Shown: positions 53,349-61,777 of the stretch, one piece after another
Numbering within the stretch: the first letter of the stretch is position 1
Layout of the letters: every line of letters starts with the position of its first letter
Assembly (NCBI RefSeq): GCF_018130615.1
Contig: NZ_JAFCKB010000001.1
Location: 620,001-684,000, forward strand
Direction of reading: 5' to 3'
DNA: 64,000 nt
DNA from: Bradyrhizobium manausense
GTDB lineage: Bacteria > Pseudomonadota > Alphaproteobacteria > Rhizobiales > Xanthobacteraceae
The notes under the pieces: model-generated
Told to the model about the DNA's origin: nothing
The model's input: the letters and a program-made list of their open reading frames with translations, nothing else
Database searches by the model: none
Position numbers and translations under genes: made by a program

Positions 53349-54674
53349 GTGACTTCAGCATTGCGCCTTTTGCAGGTCGCCGCCGCCACTCTGGTCTTCG
53401 CGTTGAGCTGCGAGGCGCGTGCCACGACCGACATCGCGTGGTGGCACGCCATGTCGGGCGAGCTCGGCAAGCAGCTCGAAAAGCTCGCCTCCGACTTCAA
53501 CGCGTCGCAGTCCGATTACCGCATCGTGCCGAGCTACAAGGGCAATTACACCGAGACGGTGACGGCCGCGATCTTCGCCTTCCGCTCGCGCAGCCAGCCC
53601 GCGATCGTGCAGGTCAACGAGGTCGCCACCGCCACCATGACCGCGGCCAAGGGCGCGATCTATCCGGTCTACAGCATGATGCGCGACATGGGCGAGCCGT
53701 TCTCGCGCACCGACTACCTTCCGGCAGTCTCCGGCTATTACACCGACGCTGCCGGCAATCTGCTCTCGTTCCCGTTCAACTCCTCGACGCCGATTCTCTA
53801 TTACAACAAGACCATGTTCCGCGACGCCGGGCTCGATCCCGAGACGCCGCCGAAGACATGGCCCGAGCTCGGCGCCGCCGCAAAGCGCCTGCGCGAGCGC
53901 GGCGCCGTCTGCGGCTTCACCACGTCATGGCCGTCCTGGATCCATGTCGAGAATTTTTCGGCGTTTCACAATCTGCCGCTGGCCACGCGCGCCAACGGCT
54001 TTGCCGGGCTCGATGCCGAGCTGACCATCAACAACCCGGTCGTCGTCAAGCATGTCGCCCAGCTCGCCGAATGGCAAAAGACGAAGCTGTTCGACTATAG
54101 CGGCCGCGGCCAGGCGGCCGAGCCGCGCTTCCAGCGCGGCGAATGCGGCATCTTCATCGGCTCCTCGGCGACGCGCGCCGACATCACGGCCAATTCGAAA
54201 TTCGAGATCGGTTACGGCATGATGCCGTACTGGCCCGACGTTGCGGGCGCGCCGCAGAATTCCATCATCGGCGGCGCCACGCTGTGGGTGCTGCGCGACC
54301 GGCCGCGCGAGGAATACAAGGGCGTGGCGCGGTTCTTCGCCTATCTGTCGCAGCCCGGCGTGCAGGCCGCCTGGCATCAGAACACCGGCTATCTGCCGAT
54401 CACCCGTGCTTCCTTCGAGTTGACGCGCGCGCAAGGTTTTTACGAGCGCAATCCGGGCTCGGCGATCTCGTATGAGGAGATCACGCTGCATCCGCCGACC
54501 GGGAATTCGAAGGGCATCCGGCTCGGCTCCTTCAATCTGATTCGCGGCACGATCGAGGAGGAGCTCGAGCAGGCCTTCGCGGGCCAGAAGAGCGCGCAAG
54601 CCGCGCTCGATGCCGCCGTCGAGCGCGGCAACAAGCTGCTGCGCCAGTTCGAGCGCGCCAGCCCGGAGCGGTAG
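53349..54674 (+). CDS. UgpB-type (glycerol-3-phosphate/sugar) ABC substrate-binding protein, lone gene
   Basis: A 441-residue family 1 binding protein. A signal peptide (LRLLQVAAATLVFALSCEARA) precedes TTDIAWWHAMSGELG. UgpB-like marks include PSYKGNYTETVTAAIFAFRS (core YKGNYTE), PFNSSTPILYYNK, GFTTSWPSWIHVENF and QNTGYLPIT. These match glycerol-3-phosphate receptors closely. Permease and ATPase genes (ugpAEC) are absent here, so it may use components elsewhere. GTG start chosen for the signal peptide; a TTG 27 bases upstream is possible. It diverges from the signalling operon and could be its target. A CTCCCTCCCCCGC repeat follows the stop. Confidence 0.88.
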   Translation: MTSALRLLQVAAATLVFALSCEARATTDIAWWHAMSGELGKQLEKLASDFNASQSDYRIVPSYKGNYTETVTAAIFAFRSRSQPAIVQVNEVATATMTAAKGAIYPVYSMMRDMGEPFSRTDYLPAVSGYYTDAAGNLLSFPFNSSTPILYYNKTMFRDAGLDPETPPKTWPELGAAAKRLRERGAVCGFTTSWPSWIHVENFSAFHNLPLATRANGFAGLDAELTINNPVVVKHVAQLAEWQKTKLFDYSGRGQAAEPRFQRGECGIFIGSSATRADITANSKFEIGYGMMPYWPDVAGAPQNSIIGGATLWVLRDRPREEYKGVARFFAYLSQPGVQAAWHQNTGYLPITRASFELTRAQGFYERNPGSAISYEEITLHPPTGNSKGIRLGSFNLIRGTIEEELEQAFAGQKSAQAALDAAVERGNKLLRQFERASPER

Positions 54675-54710
54675 TGATTTGCGATTGGATCAGGCCGCAG
54701 CCGAGAGCGG

Positions 54711-54838
54711 GGTGCGCTCCCTCCCCCGCTTGCGGGGGAGGGCTGGGGAGAGGGTGTCTCCGCAATGGGACAATCCCCAAGAGGAGAGAGCCCCCACCCG
54801 GCGCTTCGCGCGGACCTCCCCCGCAAGCGGGAGAGGTG
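54711..54838. repeat. Intergenic repeat, CTCCCTCCCCCGC family (full copy)
   Basis: Outer segments GTGCGCTCCCTCCCCCGC with TTGCGGGGGAGGG at one end and ACCTCCCCCGCAAGCGGGAG at the other, and a middle with GGGTGTCTCCGCAATGGGAC. Each end is itself a hairpin and the whole is palindromic. It lies between the UgpB-type and phosphotransferase genes. Confidence 0.75.
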
Positions 54839-54890
54839 CACCGCGTTCTTGGCTCGCACTGAATCGACCAAACCTGATAAGTGAAAGCGA

Positions 54891-55850
54891 ATGACCACCG
54901 CTCCATCGCAGCAGTTGCCGGCTTTCGCCGACGCGAATGCCTTTCGCGCCTGGCGCTCCGATCCGCCGCAATGGCTGCCGATCGCGCGCGACATCGCGCG
55001 CAGCCACGGCATCGAAACCAGCGCGCCGCATGTGTTCTCGACCGGCACCAATCTCGTGGTCGGCTTCACTGACAAGCTGATCCTGAAAATCTTCCCGCCG
55101 CTATTGCGTGCGCAATTCATCTCCGAGCGCGGCTCGCTGATGCAGCTGGCGGGCCGGCTTGATCTGCCGATCCCCGAGATCGTCGCGGAGGGGATGCGCG
55201 ACGGCTGGCCCTATCTCGTCATCACGCGCCTCGCCGGCACGCTCGGCTCGGAGGTCTGGCCGCAGCTCCCTGAAGTGCAGAAGGAACGCGTGCTGCGCCA
55301 GATCGGCGAGACCATTGCCGCCGTGCAGCGCGCGCCGCTCGGCCCGCTCGCCGACATCGAGCCGCGCTGGGACGCGTTCATCCACGCGCAGATGCAGGGC
55401 TGCCGGAACCGGCATACGCGTCTCGGACTTTCGCCGAAATTCCTTGAAGGCCTCGACGATCTCCTGCGTGACGCAGCGACGCTGATCCCGATGGACGCGC
55501 CGCCGGTGATCCTGATCGGCGAATACATTCCGGAGAACTTCTTGCTCGCCTGCCACGACGATCAATGGTCGCTCGCCGGCCTGTTCGACTTCGGTGACGT
55601 CCGCGCGGGCTGGCGCGATTACGATCTACTCGGCCCCAGCGCCTTCATGGCGGCGGGCCGGCCGGGGAGGGTGCGCAACCTGCTCGAAGGCTTTGGCTAT
55701 GAGAAGCCAGACTACACGCTCAAGCGGCGCCTGATGGCCCTGATGCTGCTGCATCAAGCCAGCGACCTCAAAAGCCATATCTGCATCGAGGGCTGGCAGG
55801 ACAGGGCGAGGGATCTGGTCGATTTGCAGGAGCTGATCTGGGCGGAGTGA
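54891..55850 (+). CDS. Phosphotransferase of the aminoglycoside-phosphotransferase/choline-kinase fold
   Basis: A 319-residue kinase-like protein. The N-lobe has a lysine pair in TDKLILKIFPP (K62, K66), with a glutamate near 100. The hinge is YLVITRLAG. The catalytic loop reads LIGEYIPENFLL (E211, N216), where most family members have H-G-D-L-X-X-X-N. The metal aspartate is in LFDFGDVRAGWRDYDL (D233). Replacement of the catalytic Asp by Glu and of His by Ile is unusual, so activity is uncertain. The substrate could be a small alcohol, sugar or amine; antibiotic resistance should not be assumed. Confidence 0.8.
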   Translation: MTTAPSQQLPAFADANAFRAWRSDPPQWLPIARDIARSHGIETSAPHVFSTGTNLVVGFTDKLILKIFPPLLRAQFISERGSLMQLAGRLDLPIPEIVAEGMRDGWPYLVITRLAGTLGSEVWPQLPEVQKERVLRQIGETIAAVQRAPLGPLADIEPRWDAFIHAQMQGCRNRHTRLGLSPKFLEGLDDLLRDAATLIPMDAPPVILIGEYIPENFLLACHDDQWSLAGLFDFGDVRAGWRDYDLLGPSAFMAAGRPGRVRNLLEGFGYEKPDYTLKRRLMALMLLHQASDLKSHICIEGWQDRARDLVDLQELIWAE

Positions 55851-56059
55851 TTTTCACCTGTCGTCCTGGACAAGCCTAGCGAAGCGGAGCGCCGATGGCC
55901 GCCTATCAAATAAGCCGACGAAAAGAGCTGCTCACTTTAAAGGCAAACGAACATGTTTGTATGCAATGCTAGAGGCCTGGGTGCTCGCTCCGTTCTGCCA
56001 AATTCCAAATCTATTCAAGGTATCAATGCATTAGGTCGGAAGTAAACTTTCCTTAACCC

Positions 56060-56076
56060 TTGGCACGAACCTTGCG
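56060..56076 (+). promoter_or_regulatory. Sigma-54 (RpoN) promoter
   Basis: TTGGCACGAACCTTGCG matches the -24/-12 consensus TTGGCACG-N4-TTGC, with GG at 56062-56063 and GC at 56074-56075 in exact spacing. Transcription would begin near 56087, about 30 bases before the ATG of the ABC binding-protein gene. It implies control by an RpoN-dependent activator, with NtrC the first candidate. No activator site was identified by eye in the 180 bases upstream, which contain no gene. Confidence 0.8.
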
Positions 56077-56117
56077 AATCCTGTTCCAACCAGAAACTTT
56101 CGAGTTGGAGCAGGCTC

Positions 56118-57740
56118 ATGAAGCGTCGCGATTTCCTCAAATCCGTGTCCGGATTGGCCGCCGGCGCGGCACTTCCGGCGATGCCGCAGGTGATCTCGTC
56201 CGCCTATGCCGACGCGCGCTCGGAGACGCTGCTGATCGTCTCGGAAGGCGGGCCCAACAATCTCGACATCCACGGCGTCGGCACCAACGTGCCCGGCTAT
56301 GAGGTGTCCTGGAATTGCTACGACCGGCTGATCAGCCACGAGATGAAGAGCGGTCCCGGCGGCGTGCCCTATTACGACCGCGACAAGTTCAAGGGCGAGC
56401 TCGCCGAGGAATTCAAGATCGACGACATGTCGGTCACCTTCAAGCTGCGCAAGAACGCCAAGTTCCACGACGGCACGCCCGTGACCGCCAAGGATGTGAA
56501 GTGGTCGCTCGATCGCGCCGTCAACGTCGGCGGCTTTCCGACCTTCCAGATGAGCGCGGGCTCTCTCACAAAGCCGGAGCAGTTCGTCGTGATCGACGAC
56601 TATACCGTGCGCATCGACTTCCTGAAGAAGGACAGGCTGACGATTCCCGATCTCGCCGTCATCGTGCCCTGCATCGTCAACTCCGAGCTGGTGAAGAAGA
56701 ATTCCAGCGAGAAAGACCCATGGGGCCTGGAATTCACCAAGCAGCAGACCGCGGGCTCCGGCGCCTACAAGGTGACGAAGTGGACCGCCGGCACCGAAGT
56801 CATCATGGAGCGCAACGACGACTGGGTCTGCGGTCCGCTGCCGAAGATCAAGCGCGTGATCTGGCGCATGGTGCCGCAGGCCGGCAACCGCCGCGCGCTT
56901 TTGGAGCGCGGCGACGCCGACATTTCCTACGAACTCCCGAACAAGGATTTCCAGGAGATGAAGGCGAACGGCAAGCTCAACGTGGTGTCGCTGCCGTTCT
57001 CCAACGGCATCCAATATATCGGCATGAACGTCACCAAGCCGCCGTTCGACAATCCGAAGGTGCGTCAGGCCGTGGCCTACGCGCTGCCCTATCAGAAGAT
57101 CATGGACGCCGTGATGTTCGGTTTGGCGAACCCGATGTTCGGCGCGCCGAAGGACAAGCCGACCGAGGTCGTTTGGCCGCAGCCGCACAAATACAACACC
57201 GACATGGAGAAGGCGAAGGCGCTGATGGCGGAAGCCGGCCTCGCGGGCGGCTTCGAGACCACGATCTCGTTCGATCTCAACTTCGCCGGCGTCAACGAGC
57301 CGCTCTGCGTGCTGGTGCAGGAGAGTCTCGCCCAGATCGGCATCAAGACCACCATCAACAAGGTGCCCGGCGCCAACTGGCGCACCGAATTGAACAAGAA
57401 GGAGATGCCGCTCTTCACCAACGTGTTCTCGGGCTGGCTCGATTACCCCGAGTACTTCTTCTACTGGTGCTATCACGGCAACAATTCCGTCTTCAACACC
57501 ATGAGCTACAAGTCGGCGGAGATGGACAAGCTGATCGACGGCGCGCGCACTGCCGCCGCGGCAGGCGACATGGCGGCCTACGACACCGACGTGAAAGGTT
57601 TTGTCGATCTCGCCTACGCCGACATCCCGCGCATCCCGCTGTACCAGCCCTTCGTCAACGTCGCGATGCAGAAGAACATCTCAGGCTACCAATACTGGTT
57701 CCATCGCAGGCTCGACTATCGCGCAATGGCGAAGGGGTGA
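56118..57740 (+). CDS. Peptide-type ABC importer, periplasmic binding protein of a ureide/amide operon
   Basis: A 540-residue family 5 binding protein with a strong twin-arginine signal (MKRRDFLKSVSGLAAGAALP, cut near SSAYADA). Marks: LAEEFKIDD, FKLRKNAKFHDGTPVTAKDVKWSLDR (core KFHDGTPVTAKDV), GSGAYKVTKW and PKVRQAVAYALP. It is the first gene after the sigma-54 promoter and is followed by both permeases, a fused ATPase, and amidase genes, so its ligand is likely the amidase substrate or a precursor. A palindromic repeat in the 187-base gap downstream may raise its level relative to the permeases. GGAGCAGGCTC precedes the ATG. Confidence 0.92.
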   Translation: MKRRDFLKSVSGLAAGAALPAMPQVISSAYADARSETLLIVSEGGPNNLDIHGVGTNVPGYEVSWNCYDRLISHEMKSGPGGVPYYDRDKFKGELAEEFKIDDMSVTFKLRKNAKFHDGTPVTAKDVKWSLDRAVNVGGFPTFQMSAGSLTKPEQFVVIDDYTVRIDFLKKDRLTIPDLAVIVPCIVNSELVKKNSSEKDPWGLEFTKQQTAGSGAYKVTKWTAGTEVIMERNDDWVCGPLPKIKRVIWRMVPQAGNRRALLERGDADISYELPNKDFQEMKANGKLNVVSLPFSNGIQYIGMNVTKPPFDNPKVRQAVAYALPYQKIMDAVMFGLANPMFGAPKDKPTEVVWPQPHKYNTDMEKAKALMAEAGLAGGFETTISFDLNFAGVNEPLCVLVQESLAQIGIKTTINKVPGANWRTELNKKEMPLFTNVFSGWLDYPEYFFYWCYHGNNSVFNTMSYKSAEMDKLIDGARTAAAAGDMAAYDTDVKGFVDLAYADIPRIPLYQPFVNVAMQKNISGYQYWFHRRLDYRAMAKG

Positions 57741-57771
57741 GGGGCGTGGGTGAGGTGAGCATGCTCTTCAG

Positions 57772-57878
57772 GCTCCCTCCCCCCTTGTGGGGGAGGGTTG
57801 CGGAGAGGGATGGCCACGAACTCAGACCCCTCCCGGAGCCACCCCCCTCCCTAGCCCTCCCCCACAAGGGGGGAGGGA
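57772..57878. repeat. Intergenic repeat, CTCCCTCCCCC family, inside the importer operon
   Basis: Arms CTCCCTCCCCCCTTGTGGGG and the inverse CCCCACAAGGGGGGAGGG, each also a local hairpin. It lies between the binding-protein and DppB-like genes. The same transcript contains a second repeat of this general type inside the ATPase gene (60771-60926). Confidence 0.75.
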
Positions 57879-57927
57879 ACGCAGCGGAGCGTGGGGCGCT
57901 ACTTCAATTCCACATCAGGAGCATCCA

Positions 57928-58941
57928 ATGCTCACCATGATCGGCAAGCGCCTGGTGTTCGCGATTCCCTCGCTCATCGGCGTCGTCATCGTCACCTTCC
58001 TGCTGACGCGCGCGCTGCCGGGTGATCCCGCGGCGTATTTCGCCGGGCCCGCCGCAACAAAGGAAGCGGTCGAGCAGATCCGCAAGAAGCTCGGCCTCGA
58101 CAAGCCGCTGATCGAGCAGTTCTTCCGCTACACCAACGATCTCGCGCAGGGCGATTTCGGCAACTCACTGACGACAGGCCAGCCAGTCGCGGCCGAAATT
58201 CGTAACCGCCTGCCGGCCTCGGCCGAGCTGACGCTGCTAGGCCTGATCGTCTCGATCGTCATCGCCATTCCGCTTGGCGTGCTGGCGGCAACGCGACCGG
58301 GATCATGGGTCGACCATCTTTGTCGCATCACGACAACAGCGGGCGTCTCGCTGCCGGTGTTCTTCACCGGCCTCGTGCTGGTCTATGTCTTCTATTTCCG
58401 GCTCGGCTGGTCGCCTGCGCCGCTCGGGCGTCTCGACGTGTTCTACAGCGCGCCGCCGACGGTGACAGGTTTCTATCTGATCGACACGCTGATCGCGCGC
58501 GATGTCGAAGCGTTTCGTTCGGCGCTGAGCCAGCTCATCCTGCCGGCGACGACGCTGGCGATCTTCTCGCTGGCGCCGATCGCGCGCATGACACGCGCCT
58601 CGATGCTGGCAGTGCTGGCAAGCGAATTCGTCCGCACCGCCCGCGCCAGCGGGCTGTCGCCGACGACCGTCATCGTCACCTATGCGTTTCGCAATGCGAT
58701 GCTGCCTGTCATCACCACGCTCAGCATGGTGTTCTCGTTCCTGTTAGGCGCCAACGTGCTGGTCGAAAAAGTGTTCGCCTGGCCCGGCATTGGCTCCTAT
58801 GCGGTGGAAGCGCTGATCTCGTCGGACTTCGCGCCGGTGCAGGGTTTTGTTCTCACCATGGCGGTGATGTACGTGCTGCTCAATCTCGTGATCGACATTT
58901 TGTACGGCGTGATCGATCCACGCGTGCGGTTGGAGGGCTAA
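57928..58941 (+). CDS. Peptide-type ABC importer, permease (DppB-like)
   Basis: A 337-residue permease with the DppB opening (MLTMIGKRLVFAIPSLIGVV), the GDPAAYFAGP segment, about six helices, the transport loop RTARASGLSPTTVIVTYAFRNA (core RTARASGL and FRNA) and the family tail LVIDILYGVIDPRVR. ATG preceded by AGGAG at good spacing. A longer open frame upstream only reads through the repeat. Forms the pore with the next gene product, whose start is three bases downstream. Confidence 0.93.
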   Translation: MLTMIGKRLVFAIPSLIGVVIVTFLLTRALPGDPAAYFAGPAATKEAVEQIRKKLGLDKPLIEQFFRYTNDLAQGDFGNSLTTGQPVAAEIRNRLPASAELTLLGLIVSIVIAIPLGVLAATRPGSWVDHLCRITTTAGVSLPVFFTGLVLVYVFYFRLGWSPAPLGRLDVFYSAPPTVTGFYLIDTLIARDVEAFRSALSQLILPATTLAIFSLAPIARMTRASMLAVLASEFVRTARASGLSPTTVIVTYAFRNAMLPVITTLSMVFSFLLGANVLVEKVFAWPGIGSYAVEALISSDFAPVQGFVLTMAVMYVLLNLVIDILYGVIDPRVRLEG

Positions 58942-58944
58942 GCC

Positions 58945-59844
58945 ATGAGCTCCGTTGCGCCTGCCGTTGAACCCGTCGGTCCCGCGCGAACGTCGGGACT
59001 GACCGCGATCCTCGAACAGACCCGCTATGTTCTGAGCGAGAACAAGGTCACGGGCTTTTCCTTCGCTCTGCTGATCGTCATTCTCCTTGCCGCGGTCTTC
59101 GGTCCCTATGTGGTGCCGTACGATCCGCTGGCGTCAGATACAGCCGCTGCGTTGAAGCCGCCGTCAGCCGCGCACTGGTTCGGCACTGACCAGCTCGGCC
59201 GCGATATTTTTAGCCGCGTTGTGGTGGCGACGCGGCTCGATACGTTCATCGCGGTTGCGTCCGTCGTGCTGGTGTTCCTGATGGGCGGCCTTGCCGGCAT
59301 CGCGGCCGGCTATTTCGGCGGCTGGACCGACCGCATCGTCGGCCGCATCGCCGACACCATCATGGCCTTTCCGCTGTTCGTGCTGGCGATGGGCATCGTC
59401 GCCGCGCTTGGCAACACCGTGCAGAACATCATTCTGGCCACCGCCATCGTGAACTTCCCGCTCTACGCCCGCGTCGCGCGTGCCGAGGCGAACGTGCGTC
59501 GCAACGCCGGCTTCGTGCAGGCCGCGCGCCTGTCCGGCAACGGCGAATTCCGTATCCTGCTGGTGCACATCCTGCCGAACATCATGCCGATCATGATCGT
59601 GCAGATGTCGCTGACCATGGGCTACGCCATTTTGAATGCCGCGGGCCTGTCCTTCATCGGCCTCGGCGTCCGGCCGCCGACCGCCGAATGGGGCATCATG
59701 GTCGCTGAAGGCGCTGGCTTCATGGTGTCCGGCGAATGGTGGATCGCACTGTTCCCCGGCCTCGCGCTGATGATCGCCGTGTTCTGCTTCAACCTCCTCG
59801 GCGACGGCCTTCGCGACATCGTCGATCCGCAGCGGAGGACGTGA
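58945..59844 (+). CDS. Peptide-type ABC importer, permease (DppC-like)
   Basis: A 299-residue permease with a first helix around LLIVILLAAVFGPYVV, then HWFGTDQLGRDIFSRV (DppC signature), the transport loop VQAARLSGNGEFRILLVHILPN (core QAARLSGNG and HILPN) and the LGDGLRDIVDPQ ending. It lies three bases after the DppB-like gene. Its stop overlaps an ATG with a very good ribosome-binding site (GGAGG) that opens a 30-codon frame leading to the ATPase gene. Confidence 0.93.
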   Translation: MSSVAPAVEPVGPARTSGLTAILEQTRYVLSENKVTGFSFALLIVILLAAVFGPYVVPYDPLASDTAAALKPPSAAHWFGTDQLGRDIFSRVVVATRLDTFIAVASVVLVFLMGGLAGIAAGYFGGWTDRIVGRIADTIMAFPLFVLAMGIVAALGNTVQNIILATAIVNFPLYARVARAEANVRRNAGFVQAARLSGNGEFRILLVHILPNIMPIMIVQMSLTMGYAILNAAGLSFIGLGVRPPTAEWGIMVAEGAGFMVSGEWWIALFPGLALMIAVFCFNLLGDGLRDIVDPQRRT

Positions 59845-59936
59845 TGGTCTGGACAGAATTCTTCAACGATTTCAACGCCCGTTCTACTGTGCATGGGGTT
59901 GTTTTCGGCCGTTTGAGCGATGGGAGGTCCGCATGA
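59844..59936 (+). CDS. Possible 30-residue microprotein or translational coupler
   Basis: ATG overlapping the dppC-like stop (TGATG), with GGAGG five bases before it. The 30 codons begin MVWTEFFNDFNARS and end GRLSDGRSA; the TGA overlaps the ATPase start (ATGA). Phe/Trp-rich N-half, basic C-half, no membrane helix. Both junctions and the ribosome-binding site favour real translation, perhaps simply to carry ribosomes to the ATPase start, which itself has only GGGAGG upstream within this frame. No family recognised. Confidence 0.5.
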   Translation: MVWTEFFNDFNARSTVHGVVFGRLSDGRSA

Positions 59937-61759
59937 CGGCCCAGCCGCTGCTCGACGTCCAGGATCTCACGGTCGAATTCACCACCCGCCGCGGCATCGT
60001 CAAGGCCGTGCAGCACGTCAACATCTCGGTGGCGAAGGGCGAGACGCTCGCCATTGTCGGCGAGTCCGGCTCGGGCAAGTCGGTGACCTCCTATGCCGTG
60101 ATGCGCATCCTCGACCGTGCCGGGCGGATCGCCGAGGGCTCGGTGATGTTCTCCGGCATCGACGTGAAGGCCGCCACCGAAGCCCAGATGCGCGATCTGC
60201 GCGGCCGCGAAGTCTCGATGATCTTCCAGAACCCGCGTGCCGCCCTCAACCCGATCCGGAAAGTGGGCGACCAGATCGAGGACGTCTTGCGCACCCATGT
60301 GCAGCAGGCCCAGGTCGCCGATCACGGTGAGAAGGCGATCGAGGCGCTGGAGCAGGTCAAGATCGCCCGCCCGCGCGAGCGCTATCACGCCTATCCGTTC
60401 GAGCTGTCCGGCGGCATGTGCCAGCGCGTCGTCATCGCGCTCGCGCTCGCCTGCAATCCCCAGCTCCTGATCGCCGACGAGCCGACCACGGGCCTCGACG
60501 TCACCACGCAGAAGGCGGTGATGGATCTGATCGTCGAGCTGACCAAGCGCCGTGCGATGTCGACCATCCTGATCACCCACGACCTCGGCCTCGCCGCCGC
60601 CTATTGCGACCGCGTCGTGGTGATGGAGAAGGGCCGCGTCGTCGAGACCGCCAAGGCCGCCGACATCTTTGCGAGCCCGCAGCACCCCTACACCAAGAAG
60701 CTGATGCGCGCGACGCCGCGGCTGGGTGTGAGCTTGCGGGATCTGCTGCCGGAGGAAGAGGGCGCTTCCTTCGCCTCTCCCCGCACGCGGGGAGAGGCCG
60801 ACACGCTCGGCAGCGCAATTGCGCGCCTGAGCGTGGCGGGTGAGGGGGAGTCTCCAGGAGTCGTGTACGTGGAAACAGTCCCTCACCCCAACCCTTTCCC
60901 CGTGAAGGACGGGGAGAGGGAGAGCCCCCTTCTCCTCATCGAGAAGCTCGTCAAGGAATATCCCCGCCAGGGAGCCACGGCGACGCTCGGAAAACTGTTC
61001 GGCCGCAAGCCGCCCGTCGAGCCCGATGTGTTCCGCGCCGTCGACGGCATCAGCTTCTCGATCGGCCATGGCGAGAGCGTCGGCCTCGTCGGCGAATCCG
61101 GCTGCGGCAAATCGACGACGTCGATGATGGTGATGCGCCTGCTCGACCAGACCTCCGGCCTGATCCAGTTCGACGGTGAGGACATCGGCGGCATCGCGCC
61201 GGCGTCGTTTGCTCGGCTGCCGCAGCGCAGCCGCATCCAGATGGTGTTCCAGGACCCCACCGACAGCCTCAACCCGCGCTTCACCGCCGCGCGCGCCATC
61301 GCCGACCCCATCATGCAATTGGGCGATATCAAGGAACGCGACGCGCTCCGCGCCCGCTGCGAGGAGCTGGCCACCATGGTCGGCCTGCCGCACAATCTGC
61401 TGGATCGCTTCCCGCACCAGCTCTCCGGCGGCCAGAAGGCCCGCGTCGGCATCGCCCGCGCCATCGCGTTGCATCCGAAGCTGGTCATCCTGGACGAGCC
61501 GACCGCGGCGCTCGACGTCTCGGTGCAGGCCGTCGTCCTGAACCTGCTGCAAGACCTCAAGGCGCGGCTAGGTATGAGCTATCTGTTCGTCTCGCATGAT
61601 TTGAATGTAGTGCGCTTGTTGTGCGATCGTGTCATTGTGATGCGGACGGGGCGGATCGTCGAAGAGGGCTCTTCCGAAAACGTCCTCAGCGATCCGCAGG
61701 ACGACTACACCAAGGAACTGCTGACGGCGATCCCGCATCCGCCGTTGCCGGTGCACTGA
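59933..61759 (+). CDS. Fused ABC ATPase of the importer (DppD-DppF in one chain)
   Basis: A 608-residue protein with two complete ATPase domains. Domain 1: Walker A GESGSGKSV, Q-loop IFQNPRAALNP, signature [20 protein letters not shown]. Domain 2 (from about 335): Walker [40 protein letters not shown]. It replaces the usual separate DppD and DppF subunits. The linker, about residues 280-331, is encoded by a palindromic repeat of intergenic type read through in frame. The zinc/Fe-S-like cysteine tails of separate DppD/F proteins are missing. Powers the importer with the two permeases upstream. Confidence 0.92.
   Translation: MTAQPLLDVQDLTVEFTTRRGIVKAVQHVNISVAKGETLAIVGESGSGKSVTSYAVMRILDRAGRIAEGSVMFSGIDVKAATEAQMRDLRGREVSMIFQNPRAALNPIRKVGDQIEDVLRTHVQQAQVADHGEKAIEALEQVKIARPRERYHAYPFELSGGMCQRVVIALALACNPQLLIADEPTTGLDVTTQKAVMDLIVELTKRRAMSTILITHDLGLAAAYCDRVVVMEKGRVVETAKAADIFASPQHPYTKKLMRATPRLGVSLRDLLPEEEGASFASPRTRGEADTLGSAIARLSVAGEGESPGVVYVETVPHPNPFPVKDGERESPLLLIEKLVKEYPRQGATATLGKLFGRKPPVEPDVFRAVDGISFSIGHGESVGLVGESGCGKSTTSMMVMRLLDQTSGLIQFDGEDIGGIAPASFARLPQRSRIQMVFQDPTDSLNPRFTAARAIADPIMQLGDIKERDALRARCEELATMVGLPHNLLDRFPHQLSGGQKARVGIARAIALHPKLVILDEPTAALDVSVQAVVLNLLQDLKARLGMSYLFVSHDLNVVRLLCDRVIVMRTGRIVEEGSSENVLSDPQDDYTKELLTAIPHPPLPVH
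60771..60926. repeat. Palindromic repeat embedded in the fused ATPase gene
   Basis: It contains CGCCTCTCCCCGCACGCGGG with GAGAGGC (hairpin), GACACGCTCGGCAGCGCAAT, TGCGCGCCTGAGCGTGGCGG, and CCCTCACCCCAACC with the final hairpin CCCCGTGAAGGACGGGGAG. This is the CTCCCTCCCCCGC/GGGTGAGGGGGA type seen between genes at 54711 and 57772. Here it lies wholly inside an open frame without a stop, coding for low-complexity linker residues such as SFASPRTRGEAD and HPNPFPVKDGERES. Confidence 0.75.
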
Positions 61760-61777
61760 GATCAGCTTGAGAGAGTG

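Noticed and set aside
59789-61552. A minus-strand frame of about 587 codons opposite the fused ATPase gene
   Set aside because: Antisense shadow of a gene with two complete sets of ATPase motifs; no domain of its own.
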